Below the pieces are notes generated by a model. That model did not search any database. It worked only from the letters and a program-made list of their open reading frames with translations, and was not told the origin of the DNA. The position numbers were made by a program, and so were the translations under genes. Shown piece after piece: positions 29,048 through 30,757 of a DNA stretch of 30,757 bases. The stretch comes from a virus. Where the stretch lies: the IMG/VR virus record IMGVR_UViG_3300017719_002653, positions 1 through 30,757 of that record. One strand, written 5' to 3'. Every line of letters starts with the position of its first letter. Position 1 is the stretch's first letter.

Positions 29048-30757
29048 ATGGCTACCTATTACAAATACGCAGAGAGGAGCGCAGACTCAACAATAAATTG
29101 GGCGCAGGTCGGACAGGGAATGACCGATATGCTGAAGGAGGAAACTCGAATCCGAGAGGAAAAGAAAGCGGCTATTGATGAGGCATCAAGGGAGTACGGA
29201 AAAACATTACAAGACTTACCTTCGGGTGAGTTTCAAACTGCAAATGAGTTTGCAATTAAGTTTGCCGGTAAGGCGCAGGAGCAGTTGCTAATTCAAGACA
29301 GGTTATTAAAGTCGGGTATGCTAAAACCAAATGACTACGCAGTCCTAAGACAGAACCTCAACGACGGAACAACTCAGATGTTTGACTTAGCTAAGGAGTA
29401 CGAGGCTGAGTATCAAGATAAGTTGTCAAGGATAGATAACGTAGACCCTGCTAATAGAAGTCAGCAATTAGAATCTTTTTTAATGGGTCAGATGGAAGGA
29501 CTCAGTAATCTTACAAATGTAGATGCTGTTATTAATCCAATCACAGGAGTGGTTAGCTTGGGTAAGTATGTTACCAAGACCATTGATGGAAAAGAGGTTA
29601 AGGTCCTTAGTGATAGCCCTAACGACGTTGCTACTATTGGTGAGCTTAGAAATAGAATTAAGACTAAGTACGATTACTTTGATGTTGCTACAGCAACAGC
29701 CAACGCAGCAGATGGTCTTGGAGAAGTAAAGACACAGATGCTTGTAGCAGCTACAAGAGGTGGAGACCTAAATAAAATATATGCTCTTTCAGATAAGAAA
29801 GAAGGAATGTACTTGACCAAGGCTGAGATGGCAAACCTTCAAAACCAATTAAATAACAAAGAAATATCTCAAGTAGAATTTGATGAGATAATGGCGGCTA
29901 ACTCTTATTCGGGGTCAGAAAAGCTTCTTATTGAGGAGATGTTGGTTAATAAATTTAATGTAACCTCAATACTCACAGAGAATCTATCCGGAACTTTTAC
30001 TGAAGAGTTTGATGAGGAGAAGGCTAAGGCTGCTCACGCAAGAGGAGACCAATCTGTTATATTCTACAAGATGACACAAACGGGTCTTGAGGCACAGCCT
30101 ACAGAGGAGCAAGAGGAAATGGCTTATGATTATTTAAAGACGCAGATACGAATGAGGATATCAACAAGCAATGAGGCTAAGACAGCAGGTATGAAAGCTT
30201 TCGACCCATTAGCAGGGAAATACTTTGATGCGAACCAAGAAAACAAACCCAAATACAATGCACTTTCTGCTTGGAACGGAATATTTACCGCCACCAACGC
30301 TCAAGCTAGAGACGCAAAAATTAACGCACTTATAAATAGTGATATTGCTAAGGATAATAATTTGACAAAAATAGATTTCTCAAGGGTGGGAACAGATAAG
30401 AAGGTTTACTATGTTAAAGATGGAGCCGAGCAGTCTATTCCTTATAACGTAGATGATATGACTTTAGAGAACCACGCTTTGCTTGGTAACATTGTACACG
30501 GAATTAATGATTTGGAAAAAATAAAAAAACGTACCCCTAACTATACGAAAACATTGTCCTACTTCACGAACGAAGGTGCTCAAGCTTTTTCAAATACAAA
30601 AGCAGAACTTATTCCTACAGGAACTACCGCTGCTAAAAATTTAAAAAGCTACTACACACAATTAGAAGCTGCAACAACAGCGGAGGATGTGGAGTCTTTG
30701 CTTTCAGAACAGGGGTTAGGTGTAACAACTGAAGAGGTAGATGATGGTTACATTGAC
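29048..30757 (+). CDS. Large internal virion protein, 3' end outside the window
   Basis: An open frame of 570 codons from ATG 29048 to the last base, with no stop, so the gene continues beyond the window. The N-terminus is MATYYKYAERSADSTINWAQ. The body is mainly helical and charged (EETRIREEKKAAIDEASREY; LIQDRLLKSGMLKPNDYAVL). No signal peptide, membrane segment or enzyme motif is visible in the part seen. It follows the alanine-rich protein in the same unit, which is where podoviruses encode large ejection or cargo proteins (T7 gp15/gp16 role). Enzymatic domains could lie in the missing part. Confidence 0.75.
   Translation, partial: MATYYKYAERSADSTINWAQVGQGMTDMLKEETRIREEKKAAIDEASREYGKTLQDLPSGEFQTANEFAIKFAGKAQEQLLIQDRLLKSGMLKPNDYAVLRQNLNDGTTQMFDLAKEYEAEYQDKLSRIDNVDPANRSQQLESFLMGQMEGLSNLTNVDAVINPITGVVSLGKYVTKTIDGKEVKVLSDSPNDVATIGELRNRIKTKYDYFDVATATANAADGLGEVKTQMLVAATRGGDLNKIYALSDKKEGMYLTKAEMANLQNQLNNKEISQVEFDEIMAANSYSGSEKLLIEEMLVNKFNVTSILTENLSGTFTEEFDEEKAKAAHARGDQSVIFYKMTQTGLEAQPTEEQEEMAYDYLKTQIRMRISTSNEAKTAGMKAFDPLAGKYFDANQENKPKYNALSAWNGIFTATNAQARDAKINALINSDIAKDNNLTKIDFSRVGTDKKVYYVKDGAEQSIPYNVDDMTLENHALLGNIVHGINDLEKIKKRTPNYTKTLSYFTNEGAQAFSNTKAELIPTGTTAAKNLKSYYTQLEAATTAEDVESLLSEQGLGVTTEEVDDGYID

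Noticed and set aside
29523-29729. Small frame inside the last gene
   Set aside because: It is out of frame with the long open 29048 gene and Leu-rich by shadow effect.
1-30757. CRISPR array, tRNA, rRNA, integrase, attachment site or insertion sequence
   Set aside because: I looked for regularly spaced repeats, cloverleaf-type sequences, recombinase or transposase motifs and terminal inverted repeats and saw none.

Overview
The window reads as part of a double-stranded DNA phage genome whose host is most likely a marine Bacteroidetes (flavobacterial) cell. The evidence is a densely packed, nearly one-strand gene order with stop/start overlaps, and a complete head module: large terminase, portal, acidic scaffold and major capsid protein. 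It also holds a podovirus-type tail-tube/nozzle and ejection-protein set and a lysis cassette. Nine matches to the Bacteroidetes -7 promoter element TAnnTTTG sit just upstream of start codons, while Shine-Dalgarno sequences are almost absent. The tail genes resemble those of crAss-like and related Bacteroidetes podoviruses. That placement comes from recognising families by eye; no search was run.

Layout. 1-552 is gene-poor and partly GC-rich, with a G-quadruplex motif, palindromes and hairpins. 553-753 is a lone small gene with its own promoter and terminator. 754-1068 holds a terminator, three 11-bp iterons and microsatellites. 1069-3099 is a chaperonin operon in the order groEL, small membrane protein, groES. 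3065-3502 is the only convincing minus-strand gene, a small winged-helix-like regulator. 3543-6808 is a cassette of eleven short, mostly very lysine-rich proteins, four of which share an N-terminal tag. 6897-8405 holds three putative virion proteins. 8460-9778 is the lysis cassette: a membrane/coiled-coil protein, an amidase endolysin and a 3TM holin. 9812-11416 holds a coiled-coil protein, a repetitive fibre-like protein and a small conserved protein. 11413-16907 holds a GroES-like tandem protein, a small-terminase candidate, terL and portal. 16959-19568 is scaffold and major capsid protein, ended by a strong terminator. 19637-27646 holds a head protein, two connector/tail-tube proteins and a very large nozzle protein followed by what looks like its detached C-terminal part. 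27668 to the window end holds a cupin-like protein, an alanine-rich ejection-type protein and a large internal virion protein cut off by the window edge.

How the genes fit together. GroEL/GroES, and perhaps a second GroES-like protein next to terL, would fold abundant virion proteins. Scaffold and portal nucleate the capsid, and terminase fills it. The basic proteins may be packaged with or bind the DNA. The connectors and nozzle form the short tail, the 28-30 kb proteins are ejected at infection, and the amidase and holin release progeny. Predicted transcription units all begin 7-28 nt after a -7 element, so 5' leaders should be very short.

The least expected signals are: (1) an 18-bp dyad, AGTGTC-N6-GACACT, present five times plus two near copies, in coding sequence in different frames, in noncoding DNA and in the capsid terminator; (2) a shared N-terminal PLAxT tag on lysine-rich proteins with otherwise different bodies; (3) a recurring beta-rich module containing VGDxV that seems inserted in at least three virion proteins; (4) -7 promoter elements embedded in perfect 5-bp palindromic arms; (5) two different GroES-type proteins.
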